A DNA stretch of 64,000 nt, taken from the NCBI GenBank assembly GCA_029010495.1, contig JAQXKO010000017.1, positions 47,615-111,614 of the forward strand, written 5' to 3'. Below are positions 11,322-21,388 of this stretch, piece by piece. Source of the stretch: Clostridiales bacterium (GTDB lineage: Bacteria > Bacillota > Clostridia > Lachnospirales > Lachnospiraceae). A program made the translations under genes and the position numbers. Under the pieces are notes generated by a model. That model saw only the letters and a program-made list of their open reading frames with translations. It did no database searches and had not been told where the DNA came from. Within the stretch, counting starts at the first letter, position 1. Every line of letters starts with the position of its first letter.

Positions 11322-11890
11322 GTTTTATCACCCATTTCATTAATGACTTCGTCTACAAGTGCAGCCTGTCTGTCTGCATCCATGTTCTCGGAAATGAATT
11401 TTGAAGCCATAGCCTTGGCAACGTCAACCATTTCCTGTTTAACGTCGTCCTTGACCTTAGCCTTTTCAAGTTCAATTTCCTTTTCTGTTCTTAAGCGGAT
11501 TCTGGCTGCCTCTTCATTAGCCGCGGCAATAATTTCCTCACTGCGTTTATTGGCCTTCTTACGACCCTCGCTAATGATTTCATCAGCACTCTTTTCAGCA
11601 TTTTTAAGCTTGTCCTCATATTCGAGTTTGTATGTTAATGCCTCTTCCTTTTCCCTGGCGGCACTCTCAAGCTCGCTCAGAACTCTTTCCTGACGCCTTC
11701 TAAGTAAATCTCTTGCGGGATTAAATACAAAATATGACAACAATGCAAACAAGAACAATACAGCACATGCAACAATAGCTGCATCCATAAAAAGCTGAGC
11801 GTCAAGGGCAAATACACGTTCTACTACTGTAGTTTCCTCTGCAGCCTCAACTGCCAGCATCATATGACCTACATTTAATAAACTGCTCAT
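11312..11890 (-). CDS. atpF: Fo ATPase b subunit
   Basis: 192 residues from the ATG at 11890, chosen because GGAGG lies 5 bases before it. An in-frame ATG seven codons upstream has no such site. One membrane segment (about residues 29-49, ending FVFNPARDLL) is followed by a long charged coiled coil of Glu, Lys, Arg and Ala, as expected for the stator stalk. The stretch before the membrane segment is about 28 residues and somewhat longer than usual. Confidence 0.94.
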   Translation of the reverse strand: MSSLLNVGHMMLAVEAAEETTVVERVFALDAQLFMDAAIVACAVLFLFALLSYFVFNPARDLLRRRQERVLSELESAAREKEEALTYKLEYEDKLKNAEKSADEIISEGRKKANKRSEEIIAAANEEAARIRLRTEKEIELEKAKVKDDVKQEMVDVAKAMASKFISENMDADRQAALVDEVINEMGDKTWQ

Positions 11891-11965
11891 CGTTCCTCCA
11901 TTAATCTGCATATATAAAGTAAATTACAAAGTGACCAAGTCACAAAACCACTCTTTGGTTTTATC

Positions 11966-13020
<1,055 letters not shown>

Positions 13021-13037
13021 CGTTTCTCAACCTCCTT

Positions 13038-13547
13038 TTATATTTTGTTTTTTATGATTCTAAGAGTAAACGGTGTCGCATACAGGCTCAGCTTCAGAGT
13101 CAGAAGACTGCCGAGAACACCTATCGGCGCATATCCTCCTATGAGTGCAGATATGATTATGTCTGCGGAAATTATCACGAAAAGTCTGATAAATATATCC
13201 TTTCTCATAACCTTCTGCGCCATCCCGCTGTCGAGATTGAGGGCATACGCAAGACTTCTGTTAAGGTGCCACATATAAAAGCAGCCTGCCATGGTTCCGA
13301 TGATTACTCCGATACAATATGTGATTTTCTTTTCAAAAACCACTGCCCCGGCTATCATTATTATACCACTTAGAACTATAAGAGATACATACATTGCTAC
13401 AAGCGTAAGTCGTGCGTCACGTATCCCTTCCTTTTCCCTTTCACTTCCCGGCTCGATAATATCAACGACCTCGTCGTCATCATCCTCCTCCGGTGAATCA
13501 TTTGAAATAATGTTTTTTAAATACTTCTCCTCATTGTTCCTTGTCAT
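13038..13547 (-). CDS. atpI: AtpI-like ATP synthase accessory membrane protein
   Basis: 169 residues from the ATG at 13547, which has GGGAG just upstream; this start overlaps the previous gene by 17 bases. An acidic N-terminus with DDDDEVVDIIEPGS is followed by four hydrophobic helices. Position directly before atpB, length and topology match subunit I, which helps assemble or stabilise the c ring in other bacteria. Sequence conservation in this family is low, so the call leans on position. The acidic run before the first helix is longer than usual. Confidence 0.75.
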   Translation of the reverse strand: MTRNNEEKYLKNIISNDSPEEDDDDEVVDIIEPGSEREKEGIRDARLTLVAMYVSLIVLSGIIMIAGAVVFEKKITYCIGVIIGTMAGCFYMWHLNRSLAYALNLDSGMAQKVMRKDIFIRLFVIISADIIISALIGGYAPIGVLGSLLTLKLSLYATPFTLRIIKNKI

Positions 13548-13857
13548 CAGACTCCCTATTCTCCTTCCACTTTGAAAATTCTTTCTCAGCTTCAAGTTTA
13601 AACAGTTCCTCCTTTGTCAAAACATGAACCGGCTTCTGTTTTTTATCGGCCATAAAGCCTTTGACCATATCATAGATATTGCGGTACCCGGCAGCCATAC
13701 CGAGAAACAGACCTGCCATAACAAGCCATGCGACGTCAAAAAGCCTTGCAGCCAGATATCCGACTGCAAATCCGAGTCCAAGAGTCACTATCATATTCAG
13801 CCCGATCTGAAGAATTAAGAATATGCATTTAACAGCATCCTTCCGTTCCTTATTCAT
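13531..13857 (-). CDS. atpZ: AtpZ-like small membrane protein of the atp operon
   Basis: 108 residues with two membrane helices in the pattern of the AtpZ/AtpI family (QIGLNMIVTLGLGFAVGYLA then WLVMAGLFLGMAAGYRNIYDMVK). The family sits at the head of many atp operons and has been linked to Mg2+/Ca2+ handling or to c-ring assembly. The ATG at 13857 is used, since GAGGAGG lies about 5 bases before it; the TTG one codon earlier is too close. It is the first gene of the operon. Confidence 0.8.
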   Translation of the reverse strand: MNKERKDAVKCIFLILQIGLNMIVTLGLGFAVGYLAARLFDVAWLVMAGLFLGMAAGYRNIYDMVKGFMADKKQKPVHVLTKEELFKLEAEKEFSKWKENRESDDKEQ

Positions 13858-13901
13858 CAAAACCTCCTCAATGAATCAAGGGAAACTACTCATACTTTTC
13901 T

Positions 13902-13930
13902 ATTGTACCATTACACGATAAAAATGTCTA
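13902..13930 (-). promoter_or_regulatory. Promoter of the atp operon
   Basis: On the minus strand TAGACA (13930-13925), a 17-bp spacer and TACAAT (13907-13902) preceded by TGG, which is an extended -10. It lies about 45 bases before atpZ and immediately after the symporter terminator, so the ten-gene operon is transcribed independently. Confidence 0.75.
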
Positions 13931-13931
13931 C

Positions 13932-13973
13932 AAAAAAAACGCCCTGTCATAATTTTATTTTCAAAACTATGAC
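13932..13973 (-). terminator. Terminator of the Na+ symporter gene
   Basis: GTCATA (13946-13951) pairs with TATGAC (13968-13973). Additional A/T pairs extend the stem inward past one mismatch, and eight T follow on the minus strand (13939-13932). Confidence 0.6.
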
Positions 13974-14004
13974 CTGACGCTTTTATAAATGCAAATATAT
14001 TATA

Positions 14005-15420
14005 TTAACCTATCTTTACAAGTCCGAGTGACTGAAGAAGGATTACAAGTAATAATACAGGAGTGATGTATTTAATCATAGCAGTAAATAAATACTTTCT
14101 TCCGAACTTATCACCTGTCTTTTCAACCTCATCAATAATAAACTTTGGCTTTAAAATCCATCCGATAAGGATACATTCGCTGATAGCCACTATAGGCATG
14201 AGAACCGAATTGCTTATATAATCAAGAATATCAAGTATCTGTGCCACGCCGCCATTAGGAAGACTTACTTCAAAATAGAGCTTGTTATAACCAAGGCATA
14301 CTATAATGCCGCCCGTAATACCGATAATTGTCTCAACGATACATGCATTTGTCCTTGACATGCCGAATTTATCAATAAAGCTTGCAACAACAGCCTCCAT
14401 GACTGATACGGCACTTGTAAGAGCCGCAAAAAGAACCATTGCAAAGAAGGCAACTGCCAAAGCCCTGCCCATAAATCCCATTGACGCAAAAATCTTTGGA
14501 AGTGATACGAAAATAAGGCTTGGACCCGAAGCATCCATTCCCTCCCTGCCGGAGAATGCATAAACCGTAGGAATAATCATAACGCCCGCAAGAAATGCAA
14601 CTGCAGTATCAAATATCTCAATCTGGTTAATCGATTTCATAAGCTTTGCATCATCACTTACATATGAGCCGTATGCAACCATAATACCCATGGCAACCGA
14701 AAGACTGAAGAAAAGCTGTCCCATTGCGTCAACAACCGTTCTGAAGAAAATTGCGGGAGTAATATTCTTAAGGTCAGGCACCAGATAAACCTTAAGTCCC
14801 TGCAGGCCTGTTCTTGTTACTCCGGCGCTGTCTGTATGTGTTATTGTAAGTGCAAATGCAGCTATACCGATAACCATGATAAGAAGCAGAGGCATAAGTA
14901 CCTTTGAAAATGATTCAATACCATTATTAACTCCTCTGAAAACTACAAATGCGACCATGGCAAGGAAAACAACCAATGTTATAATTGGCGCCACATCCTG
15001 TGTAATAAAGCCCGTAAAATAACCGTCTGCCGCAATCTGCGCAGGTGTATCAATAATATAAGCCACAAGATACTTGATTACCCAGCCGCCGATTACACAA
15101 TAGTAAGGAAGGATGATAAACGGCACAAGTGCTGCCAGCACACCGATAAAACCGCTCTTCTTACAAAGCTTTTTATAAGCAGTAAGCGGACTCTGCTTTG
15201 CCTTCCTTCCCATTGCAACCTCTGCAGTAAGAAGCGTAAAACCGAACGTTACCGCAAGAACGAGATATATTACAAGGAACAAACCACCCTTACCTCTTGC
15301 CGCAAGGTATGGGAATCTCCAGATATTTCCGAGACCGACCGCACTGCCTGCTGCCGCAAGCACGAAGCCTATTGATCCCGAAAAAGAGTTTCGTGATTTT
15401 GCATTTGAATTTTCACTCAT
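14005..15420 (-). CDS. Sodium-dependent transporter of the NSS/SNF family
   Basis: 471 residues from the ATG at 15420 (AAGGGG lies 8 bases upstream; an earlier in-frame ATG at 15438 lacks a site). About 11-12 hydrophobic helices. The family hallmark GSAVGLGNIWRFPYLA at helix 1 carries the unwound Na+/substrate site, and GQLFFSLSVAMG forms the conserved helix-6 region. Bacterial members such as LeuT and MhsT import amino acids driven by Na+; the substrate here cannot be told from sequence. It has its own promoter and terminator. It lies just upstream of the Na+-type ATPase operon, which fits a Na+-based energy economy (inference). Confidence 0.93.
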   Translation of the reverse strand: MSENSNAKSRNSFSGSIGFVLAAAGSAVGLGNIWRFPYLAARGKGGLFLVIYLVLAVTFGFTLLTAEVAMGRKAKQSPLTAYKKLCKKSGFIGVLAALVPFIILPYYCVIGGWVIKYLVAYIIDTPAQIAADGYFTGFITQDVAPIITLVVFLAMVAFVVFRGVNNGIESFSKVLMPLLLIMVIGIAAFALTITHTDSAGVTRTGLQGLKVYLVPDLKNITPAIFFRTVVDAMGQLFFSLSVAMGIMVAYGSYVSDDAKLMKSINQIEIFDTAVAFLAGVMIIPTVYAFSGREGMDASGPSLIFVSLPKIFASMGFMGRALAVAFFAMVLFAALTSAVSVMEAVVASFIDKFGMSRTNACIVETIIGITGGIIVCLGYNKLYFEVSLPNGGVAQILDILDYISNSVLMPIVAISECILIGWILKPKFIIDEVEKTGDKFGRKYLFTAMIKYITPVLLLVILLQSLGLVKIG

Positions 15421-15469
15421 TGTTATTTCCCCTTTCAAAAATTCACAAACATTTCACAATATAAGGTTT

Positions 15470-15498
15470 ATAATAACACGATTTTAAATATTTGTAAA
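15470..15498 (-). promoter_or_regulatory. Promoter of the Na+ symporter gene
   Basis: On the minus strand TTTACA (15498-15493), a 17-bp spacer and TATTAT (15475-15470) preceded by TGT (extended -10), about 50 bases before the start codon. Confidence 0.72.
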
Positions 15499-15511
15499 TA
15501 TCTCAATGACA

Positions 15512-16315
15512 TTATTTACTGTCAATAAGGATTTGTCTGCCCTCATGGTCACAGGTATAATCCTTCCGGTATTCTCCCTGTATGACAAGCTCAGACATCG
15601 TGACAAACTCAAAGCCCTTTTCCTTAAGCGTTTTAATAACCGTATCAAGCGCCTCAGGCGTATATTTTGCACCATTATGCATAAGTATGATTGAACCGTT
15701 GCCAAGATGCTTGTGGTTACAGACTGTATTTATTATGGAATTTGCGCCGTAATCCTTCCAGTCAAGGCTGTCAACATCCCACTGTATCACATAATAGTCA
15801 AGACTGCATGCGGTAGCCACTAATGTATCGTTATAATCACCGTATGGAGGTCTGAAAACCTTCATGTCAATGCCCGTCAGCTCCTTAACCTTATTGTGAG
15901 TATTCTTTATTTCATCAATAATTGTTTCTCTTTTTAATCTGCTCATCATTTTATGTGTATCGGAATGATTACCGAGCTCATGTCCGCGCTTTGCTATCTC
16001 CTTAACGTCCTCCGGATATTTACTTATCCAGGCTCCGGTCATGAAAAATGTCACCTTAACGTCGTTTTTATCCAAAATATCAAGAATCTGTTCCGTCTGT
16101 GAATTGTCCCATGCCGCATCAAAGCTCAAAGCCACTACGGGCTTATCAGTCTTAACACAGTATATCGGAAGCAGTTTATTTTCTACAACGGTAGAACCCG
16201 ATGCAGACACTGCTTTGGGCAGATAATAGCATGCAATTATCACAACAATAAGTAAAATAATCACAAGCAGCATAGCTTTAAATACAATTAATTTGTCATC
16301 TCTGTTCAGCTTCAT
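15512..16315 (-). CDS. Membrane-anchored polysaccharide deacetylase (NodB domain, CE4)
   Basis: 267 residues from the ATG at 16315; an ATG at 16339 lies inside a hairpin and is less likely. A membrane anchor at about 10-31 is followed by a NodB domain from about residue 58. The metal-binding H117-x3-H121 is present in GNHSDTHKM, with RPPYGDYND (155-163) and the motif DVDSLDWKD (180-188). Motif 1 reads FDAAWD (65-70): the catalytic-base Asp66 is there, but the second Asp found in classical TFDD enzymes is Ala, as in some PdaA/PdaB-like Firmicutes proteins. Likely substrate is peptidoglycan or another GlcNAc polymer at the cell surface; which one is not visible. Confidence 0.88.
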   Translation of the reverse strand: MKLNRDDKLIVFKAMLLVIILLIVVIIACYYLPKAVSASGSTVVENKLLPIYCVKTDKPVVALSFDAAWDNSQTEQILDILDKNDVKVTFFMTGAWISKYPEDVKEIAKRGHELGNHSDTHKMMSRLKRETIIDEIKNTHNKVKELTGIDMKVFRPPYGDYNDTLVATACSLDYYVIQWDVDSLDWKDYGANSIINTVCNHKHLGNGSIILMHNGAKYTPEALDTVIKTLKEKGFEFVTMSELVIQGEYRKDYTCDHEGRQILIDSK

Positions 16316-16359
16316 AAAAAATTCCGACCATTTGTACATATTTATGCCAGACGGTCGGA
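16316..16359 (-). terminator. Terminator or attenuator between yfhO-like gene and the deacetylase
   Basis: On the minus strand TCCGACC (16359-16353) pairs perfectly with GGTCGGA (16329-16323) around a 23-base loop, and six T (16321-16316) follow directly. The T run abuts the deacetylase ATG at 16315. It begins 6 bases after the upstream gene's stop, so it may end that transcript or attenuate read-through. Confidence 0.5.
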
Positions 16360-16365
16360 TTTATA

Positions 16366-19044
16366 CTATTTTTCTTTTTTGTGTTTTTTAGCCGCATAAT
16401 AATATGCCACAGCCGCAAACATAATAATTCCAATCACACTTGCCTTAATACCAATCTTAAGATACGGCGTGGTATACTGTAATCTGATGATATGCTTGCC
16501 CTCCGAGCACATAACACCCATATACATGGTGTTGATGCGGTAAAGAGGCACCTCAACTCCGTCAATGAAAGCCTTAAAGCCCTTTGAATACGGAATCGAA
16601 AGACATACCATCCGCTGCCTGTCATTATTTACCTTGACACTGAAGCTGTTTGTATTGCAGGTTTCGTTTTCATAATCTATTCTGAGCTTATCAGTAAGCT
16701 CATCAATCATGTTAACGGGCTGAGCCACAATCAGGCACTCGTCAAATGTATATACGCCCGGATTTGAAAATGTCAGACGTATTTCATTGGAGTCATTGTT
16801 TATACCAAGGTTAAGCATATGCTCCCTTCTGTCCTCGGCATAAATGTCTTTTTCGGTAAATACAAAAACATTATCCTTTGCTTTACCGCATCCGGCGGTA
16901 ATCTCGGAGCTTGTATATTTATCGCTGTGATATTTAAGCCCCTTGAAAAATATATATACCTCACTGTCCCTGACAGTTTCAATGTTAAACTTAAGATATC
17001 CCAGACTGCGCTCCGCAACAATCTTCTTACCGTCAAAATGCGCGCCCTTGTACTTTACCGTAAGAGCCGACATAATTTTATCCGTATAAATAATGTCTGC
17101 CTGCTCAAGAGGTATATCCTTGCTGTCATCACTGTCCATTACCGCACTCTGGAGAAGTATCTGCTGCTTCTTGTAGCAATCTGCAGCCTCATATTCCTCT
17201 CTGGTGAATACGGAATCATATGCGTAAACCATCGGAAGTGAATTATCATTTTTATAAAGATAGTATTTATCTGTCGAATACTTTTCCGTTCCGAACGGTT
17301 CGAAGCCATACGGAATCAGAGCCTTCGTGTTGTCTGTCACATAATATTTTACGGCAGCAAGCGGAAGCAAAAAGCTTCTGTTACAAAGTCCCCTCTGCTC
17401 ATATGCGGCCTCAAAATAAAGACTGTTCTCTCTTGCATATTGCGAAATATAGGGATTAATCAGACTGAAATATACGCTTGTGGTTGAATGCTTCATGGCC
17501 GGCATATAATTTGCCTGATAATTACCGTAGGTATTGTTGTCAATTCTGAAAAACGAATCATCATCTATAAGACCGAAGGTCTTAGCACGTTCCCCTGTAA
17601 GAAGGTCATATGCCGTATTAATATCCCTGAAATATTCAAGATATCCTCTTGCATAATCAGAGTATCTGTAAGTACCCATGGAAAATACGGAAGCCACAAC
17701 TACGACCACTGAGACCGTCTGCTTAATGTGTGCTGCGTCAATCACCCTGCCCTTTATCTTTAAATTCTTAAGCTTTGGAGCCTGTCCCACAAGGATAAGC
17801 AGCAGACCCATTATCAGTGCCTGGATATATACCTCAGGCGAAATGAATAAAGAGCATATCAGCGAAAGAACAATATAAACCGCACAGGATTTTTTTAGTC
17901 CCGATAACACATCCCCCGGACAGTCAAGAAGCGTATCATATCCCTCGACAAAAAGATACGCCACAATAAACGACCAGGCAAAAACCCATCTGTTGCATAC
18001 GTATCCGAAGCCGTTAAATACAAATCCTACTATAGGAAATAACAGAAAAACAGCCATGACAACAAAAAACACCTTCTGCCACAGCCCCTTTCCCTTTCTG
18101 TGAAGGAAGCAGTACGCACCGAAATATGCCACAGGCGCCATACCGACATATGCCCAGAAAGGTCCGCAGTCAGTACCCGTAAAGCTTACTATCAGCTTTG
18201 CATATTCATCAATCGAATAAAGCGGTGAGAAACGGTACACATCTGTAATTCGTTCATTATCCAGAAAATTCAGAGCATTCGGTATGAATAGTACGGAGGC
18301 CATCATTATACCCAGAATACCGTACCCGGCATATACCAGAAATCTCTTAAAAAGCATTTTGGGAGTTCTTTCCTTTTTGTCGCATAAGGTCCTGATGATA
18401 ACATAAATAACCGTCAGTAATACAAGCATATACAGGAAATAGAAATTTGAAACCGCAGATATGAATACTGCAAGAATATACACAACCGGGCTTTCGTTTT
18501 TCTTAATCTTATCAACCCCGAGAAAGAGAAGAGGCAGGTAAATCATAGGATTGAGAAAATACGGATGTCTTACTCCGGCAAACAGTGAGAAAGAGCAAAA
18601 GGCATAGAGAATTGCACCGCATATTACACCTGTTCCCTTTTTCCCCCTGTTAAAGCAATAGAACATAAAGCTCAATCCTGCAGCATAAAAACGGAGAAGT
18701 ATGGAAAGTGTATAACCAATCTCACATGCACTGCTTTTGAAGAAAACGGCAATAAACGCAAAAGGGTCGCCGAAAGAATAATAGCTGAGCGTTGTAAATA
18801 CATCCGCCCCGTAGCCAAGACCCGGTTCCCACATTTTAAGCTCCAGCCTGCCTTCTGCAAAAAGATTTCTTAAAAACTCCCTGACATACTGACCAAAATA
18901 TACAAAAGAATTAAAATGCTGGTATAATCCGTCCTTTTTCCATACAAAAGATTTTCCGTATGAAACAAAGAAAGAAAAGACACATAAAAATGTAATTATA
19001 AATATAAGCGTATATCTTAATATATGTTTTCTCTTAGTTTCCAT
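16366..19044 (-). CDS. YfhO-family membrane protein (GT-C-like)
   Basis: 892 residues with about a dozen hydrophobic helices in the first 460 residues, then a large soluble extracellular part, and one more helix near the C-terminus (LKIGIKASVIGIIMFAAVAYYYAA) before a basic KKHKKEK tail. The early segments GLYQHFNSFVYFGQY and WEPGLGYGADVFTTLSYYSFGDP are typical of YfhO. Bacillus and Listeria YfhO-type proteins take part in sugar decoration of teichoic acids using undecaprenyl-linked sugars; that role is inference here. An LtaS-like gene lies about 8 kb away but no dedicated CsbB-type partner is visible. It has its own promoter. Confidence 0.85.
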   Translation of the reverse strand: METKRKHILRYTLIFIITFLCVFSFFVSYGKSFVWKKDGLYQHFNSFVYFGQYVREFLRNLFAEGRLELKMWEPGLGYGADVFTTLSYYSFGDPFAFIAVFFKSSACEIGYTLSILLRFYAAGLSFMFYCFNRGKKGTGVICGAILYAFCSFSLFAGVRHPYFLNPMIYLPLLFLGVDKIKKNESPVVYILAVFISAVSNFYFLYMLVLLTVIYVIIRTLCDKKERTPKMLFKRFLVYAGYGILGIMMASVLFIPNALNFLDNERITDVYRFSPLYSIDEYAKLIVSFTGTDCGPFWAYVGMAPVAYFGAYCFLHRKGKGLWQKVFFVVMAVFLLFPIVGFVFNGFGYVCNRWVFAWSFIVAYLFVEGYDTLLDCPGDVLSGLKKSCAVYIVLSLICSLFISPEVYIQALIMGLLLILVGQAPKLKNLKIKGRVIDAAHIKQTVSVVVVVASVFSMGTYRYSDYARGYLEYFRDINTAYDLLTGERAKTFGLIDDDSFFRIDNNTYGNYQANYMPAMKHSTTSVYFSLINPYISQYARENSLYFEAAYEQRGLCNRSFLLPLAAVKYYVTDNTKALIPYGFEPFGTEKYSTDKYYLYKNDNSLPMVYAYDSVFTREEYEAADCYKKQQILLQSAVMDSDDSKDIPLEQADIIYTDKIMSALTVKYKGAHFDGKKIVAERSLGYLKFNIETVRDSEVYIFFKGLKYHSDKYTSSEITAGCGKAKDNVFVFTEKDIYAEDRREHMLNLGINNDSNEIRLTFSNPGVYTFDECLIVAQPVNMIDELTDKLRIDYENETCNTNSFSVKVNNDRQRMVCLSIPYSKGFKAFIDGVEVPLYRINTMYMGVMCSEGKHIIRLQYTTPYLKIGIKASVIGIIMFAAVAYYYAAKKHKKEK

Positions 19045-19084
19045 TTTATAATCCCATCTGAAAATTATAATTTCAATTCTCTAT

Positions 19085-19113
19085 ACTATAACCAAAAATT
19101 CAAATAATTGCAA
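19085..19113 (-). promoter_or_regulatory. Promoter of the yfhO-like gene
   Basis: On the minus strand TTGCAA (19113-19108), a 17-bp spacer and TATAGT (19090-19085), about 41 bases before the start codon. The rest of the 317-bp spacer (19045-19361) is AT-rich, and I see nothing else in it except the GH5 terminator. Confidence 0.75.
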
Positions 19114-19307
19114 GCTGTTTTTACTTCTCGCACGATAAGTATAATAAAACCTATTATTACCCTGAAAAATACCATCAAACCGATTATTGCACAAATAATA
19201 TATTTATAATAAAGAGTATTTTCAATTAATTGATTATAAGCCTGTTATTTCTGAATTAAAAAAAGATAATTCTCACCTGAAGACGCAAATATTATTCTGA
19301 CCTCATT

Positions 19308-19338
19308 AAAAAAGTCCGGTATAAAGTATATACCGGAC
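19308..19338 (-). terminator. Terminator of the GH5 gene
   Basis: GTCCGGTATA (19314-19323) pairs perfectly over 10 bp with TATACCGGAC (19329-19338), 5-base loop, and six T follow on the minus strand (19313-19308). Confidence 0.9.
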
Positions 19339-19361
19339 CTTTTATGTCATAAATTAAATTA

Positions 19362-21368
19362 TTATTTTTTGTGCTTTACAACAAATACAATAATACCGAT
19401 TATTATTGCAGCAGCTACAGCCACGGCTGCAATTATAAATGCTGCAGAAGAATTGTCTCCATCTTTCTCATCATCCGTCTTATCCGAAGCAGCATTACCT
19501 GTAGTAGCATCCGTCGGAGTATCGGAAGGCTCTTTTGCAGGCTTTGTCACTTCAGCTTCCTTGGTAGGCTCAGGAGTAGGTGTTACCTCCGGTACCTCAG
19601 GGAGTGTAAACGCATCGTCAAGGAGCTCAAACTTTGCATAAATATAAGAGCCCTCTGCCGAACCGCCTGTATATTCTGTACCTTTTTTGTAATCCTTTGA
19701 TGAATACCAGCCAAGGAATTTCATATTTGTAAACTCAGGCTCCTTCTCCGGAAGTCCGTCACCCGAATAAACCGAAACGCCGTTAACCATAAACGACTTA
19801 GGAAATTCCTTTCCGCTTGCGCACATCTCATAGACCTTTACGGTAGCATTAGTTGCTATTACACATATGTTACGAAGAAGTGAAGGAGAATCAACTCCGT
19901 TGTCCTTCATTGCCTTTGAAAGTGCCTCATAGCTGAAATATGAAACTGTCTTATCACCCTTCTTTTCAGTCTTGGTAGGAGCTACGGCAATCCACCATAC
20001 CTGCTTTGCCTCGCTGTCAAGAATAATATTAACATCACTTTCAGAAGAATGAACTACATAAATGCCTCCATCCTTTCTGAAATAGTCCACCCTTGAACCG
20101 AGTCTTATGTAATCTGCCGACCAGGTTTTCTCAATAGCCTTACCTGACTCGTCAGTGAAAAATACATCTGCTCCGCTGACATATTTGCTTGTGTTGCCGG
20201 AAGCGGTATTCTTTAATGCAGCACCGTATTCAGCGTCCTTATAAGCCTTCATAAGACTGCGTGTGACCGCTTCATGAACAAGCTTTGCAGTTCTTCTGCT
20301 TATATATGCGTGACACTCACCGCCCGAATTCTTGTCATTACCGTTATCCCATATTACGATAGGCACACCGTATTCCTTTGACTTAGTACCCATGTACTTT
20401 GCCCACTTTTCTCTTTCAGGGTCATTGTTGCTCTGAGTAGCGCTCGTCTCACCGATAACCGCAGGAATACCATTGTTAAGGAAAATATCCTTAATTGCTT
20501 CAAATGTTCTGTCAATATCAGATGTATCCTCAGCACTTTCAGGGTTGAAGGTATTCTTCTTGTCACTCAGACAGAAATCATATGGTGAATAGCAGTGAAT
20601 TGATGCAATTACATTTTTTACCGCTTCACCGTTATATGTAGGAATCGTAATTGAATTAAGCACAGGATTTGAATTTGAAGCTGCATATCCCGGAATCATC
20701 AGACATCTCTCGTCATTATAACCCTTGCCTGATTTTCTGATTGTATTTGCAAATACAGATACAAGATACTGTACTGCCTGATATGATGCGTCATCGCCTG
20801 TCCACTCAATATTTGTGCCTACCTTTCTCGGCTCATTCATACCCTCAAAAATGAGATGCTGGTCGTAGTCCGCAAAATAATCTGCAATCTGCGCCCATAC
20901 AGCACCAAGCTCAGCGCCTATCATCACATAATTTTTTTCGAGATTTTTATCATTAACCCAGTTTTCATGGTGAATGTTTAAGATTACATACATATCATTG
21001 GCATATGCATAATCCACAACTTCCCTTACCCTCTTTAAGTAATCCGGATTGATATGATATGTTGCCGGATTGTCAAATGCCCTGTACCAGGTAACCGGTA
21101 TACGGATTGTCTTATATCCGTTTGCCGCAACTGCATCTATAAGCTCCTTTGTAACAACGGGATTACCCCATGTTGTTTCAAGCTTTAATACATCCGTGCT
21201 GGTTCTTGTCGAATCAAAGGTGTTGCCGAGATTCCAGCCAACCCCCATCTCGTTAACAATCTCTGTAGCTGTTTTTCCGGTCAGATCCTCCGCACACGCT
21301 GTGCCAATTGAAATGCACATGATAAAAAGTGCAGCTAAAACCATAAAAAGCTTCTTACTTTTATTCAT
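19362..21368 (-). CDS. Membrane-anchored GH5 glycoside hydrolase (endoglucanase-like)
   Basis: 668 residues. Signal peptide (1-26, ending ACA), then a GH5 barrel: GVGWNLGNTFDS (42-53), HHEN (133-136), acid/base Glu179 in GMNEP and nucleophile Glu307 in VIGETSA. A second domain at about 390-510 is of unknown type. Residues about 530-600 contain one FLGWYSSKDYKKGTEY-type repeat resembling the InlB/Listeria-Bacteroides repeat. A Pro/Thr/Glu linker follows, and a single C-terminal helix (AAFIIAAVAVAAAIIIGIIV) ends in KHKK, so the enzyme is held on the outer face of the membrane. It probably cuts beta-1,4-glucans or related beta-glucans; exact specificity is not visible. It begins 20 bases after the phospholipase gene and is probably co-transcribed with it. 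Confidence 0.9.
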   Translation of the reverse strand: MNKSKKLFMVLAALFIMCISIGTACAEDLTGKTATEIVNEMGVGWNLGNTFDSTRTSTDVLKLETTWGNPVVTKELIDAVAANGYKTIRIPVTWYRAFDNPATYHINPDYLKRVREVVDYAYANDMYVILNIHHENWVNDKNLEKNYVMIGAELGAVWAQIADYFADYDQHLIFEGMNEPRKVGTNIEWTGDDASYQAVQYLVSVFANTIRKSGKGYNDERCLMIPGYAASNSNPVLNSITIPTYNGEAVKNVIASIHCYSPYDFCLSDKKNTFNPESAEDTSDIDRTFEAIKDIFLNNGIPAVIGETSATQSNNDPEREKWAKYMGTKSKEYGVPIVIWDNGNDKNSGGECHAYISRRTAKLVHEAVTRSLMKAYKDAEYGAALKNTASGNTSKYVSGADVFFTDESGKAIEKTWSADYIRLGSRVDYFRKDGGIYVVHSSESDVNIILDSEAKQVWWIAVAPTKTEKKGDKTVSYFSYEALSKAMKDNGVDSPSLLRNICVIATNATVKVYEMCASGKEFPKSFMVNGVSVYSGDGLPEKEPEFTNMKFLGWYSSKDYKKGTEYTGGSAEGSYIYAKFELLDDAFTLPEVPEVTPTPEPTKEAEVTKPAKEPSDTPTDATTGNAASDKTDDEKDGDNSSAAFIIAAVAVAAAIIIGIIVFVVKHKK

Positions 21369-21388
21369 TATTAATAACCCCCTGTTAA

